From an uncultured Marinobacter sp. (GTDB lineage Bacteria > Pseudomonadota > Gammaproteobacteria > Pseudomonadales > Oleiphilaceae), in the NCBI RefSeq assembly GCF_947488835.1, contig NZ_CANLBK010000001.1, forward strand, positions 1,054,001-1,118,000: a stretch of DNA of 64,000 nucleotides. The letters are read 5' to 3'. A program made the position numbers and the translations under genes. Shown in pieces: positions 63,966 to 64,000 of the stretch; within the stretch, counting starts at the first letter, position 1, and every line of letters starts with the position of its first letter. The notes beneath the pieces are model-generated. The model saw nothing but the letters and a program-made list of their open reading frames with translations. It ran no database searches and was not told the origin of the DNA.

Positions 63966-64000
63966 TTACACTTTAATGTTGAACAACGTCAGCGGTTCAT
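63966..64000 (-). CDS. C-terminal fragment of a gene upstream of fliD (possibly flaG)
   Basis: Only the last ten codons (ending EPLTLFNIKV) and the TAA stop lie inside the window, followed by a terminator. In Pseudomonas relatives the gene before fliD is flaG or a flagellin gene, so FlaG is the positional guess. The visible residues do not prove it. Confidence 0.4.
   Translation of the reverse strand, partial: EPLTLFNIKV

Overview
The window looks like chromosomal DNA of a marine gammaproteobacterium close to Marinobacter. The evidence is the Pseudomonas-type polar flagellar regulators FleQ/FleS/FleR with sigma-54 promoters, the lexA-sulA-DUF6586 order, the fxsA-groES-groEL order, the DUF1329 outer-membrane protein, and families of intergenic palindromes. 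This is inference from gene content; no 16S gene is present. I see no phage, transposase, integrase or CRISPR array. Nearly all genes are chromosomal housekeeping, motility or envelope genes.

Layout. 1-1536 (minus): a receiver-PP2C phosphatase, cut by the window edge, and its STAS-domain partner. 1662-7496 (minus): the basal-body and export operon fliE-F-G-H-I-J with a sigma-54 promoter. 7837-12821 (minus): fleR, fleS, fleQ and fliT. 12912-18398: a DUF1329 protein, two small proteins, the SOS pair sulA-lexA, and a divergent amidoligase/class-I glutamine amidotransferase pair. 18401-23943 (minus): tamB and tamA. 24117-27329 (plus): a voltage-sensor-like membrane protein, an amidase and a degenerate RIC/YtfE-like protein behind a Fur-box-like site. 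27435-32738: sulfite reductase cysJI with a small gene, back to back with a sulfide:quinone oxidoreductase. 32795-36364: initiator tRNA, fadI and a fabG-like gene (divergent), then a Val-Asp-Val tRNA cluster. 36495-46277: a lipoprotein, a coiled-coil membrane protein, purE/purK, sodB, a GGDEF/EAL protein, and lemA with an M48 peptidase. 46290-49920 (minus): type II secretion gspN-C-D. 50096-52836 (minus): groEL, groES, fxsA. 52927-61037: an SDR, hipBA, an alkyltransferase-like protein, ampG, yajQ, a receiver/degenerate GGDEF protein, a candidate structured small RNA, an AraC regulator and argG. 61280-64000 (minus): fliS, fliD and the tail of another gene.

How the parts fit. The two ends of the window are halves of one flagellar locus: fliT-fleQ-fleS-fleR-fliEFGHIJ at the left and fliD-fliS at the right, all on the minus strand, separated by about 48 kb of unrelated genes. 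Sigma-54 promoter motifs precede fleS and fliE, as expected for a FleQ then FleR cascade.

The main candidates for new biology are: (1) a three-helix RNA at about 58538-58680 with its own promoter, a CRP/Vfr-like box and an intrinsic terminator; (2) palindromic elements at 34338-34444 and 39371-39475 that share a nearly identical 53-nt core but have different perfectly paired outer arms, with a diverged relative at 38660-38767; (3) the amidoligase/amidotransferase pair sharing a control region with LexA boxes; (4) a RIC/YtfE-like protein that appears to have lost several metal ligands.
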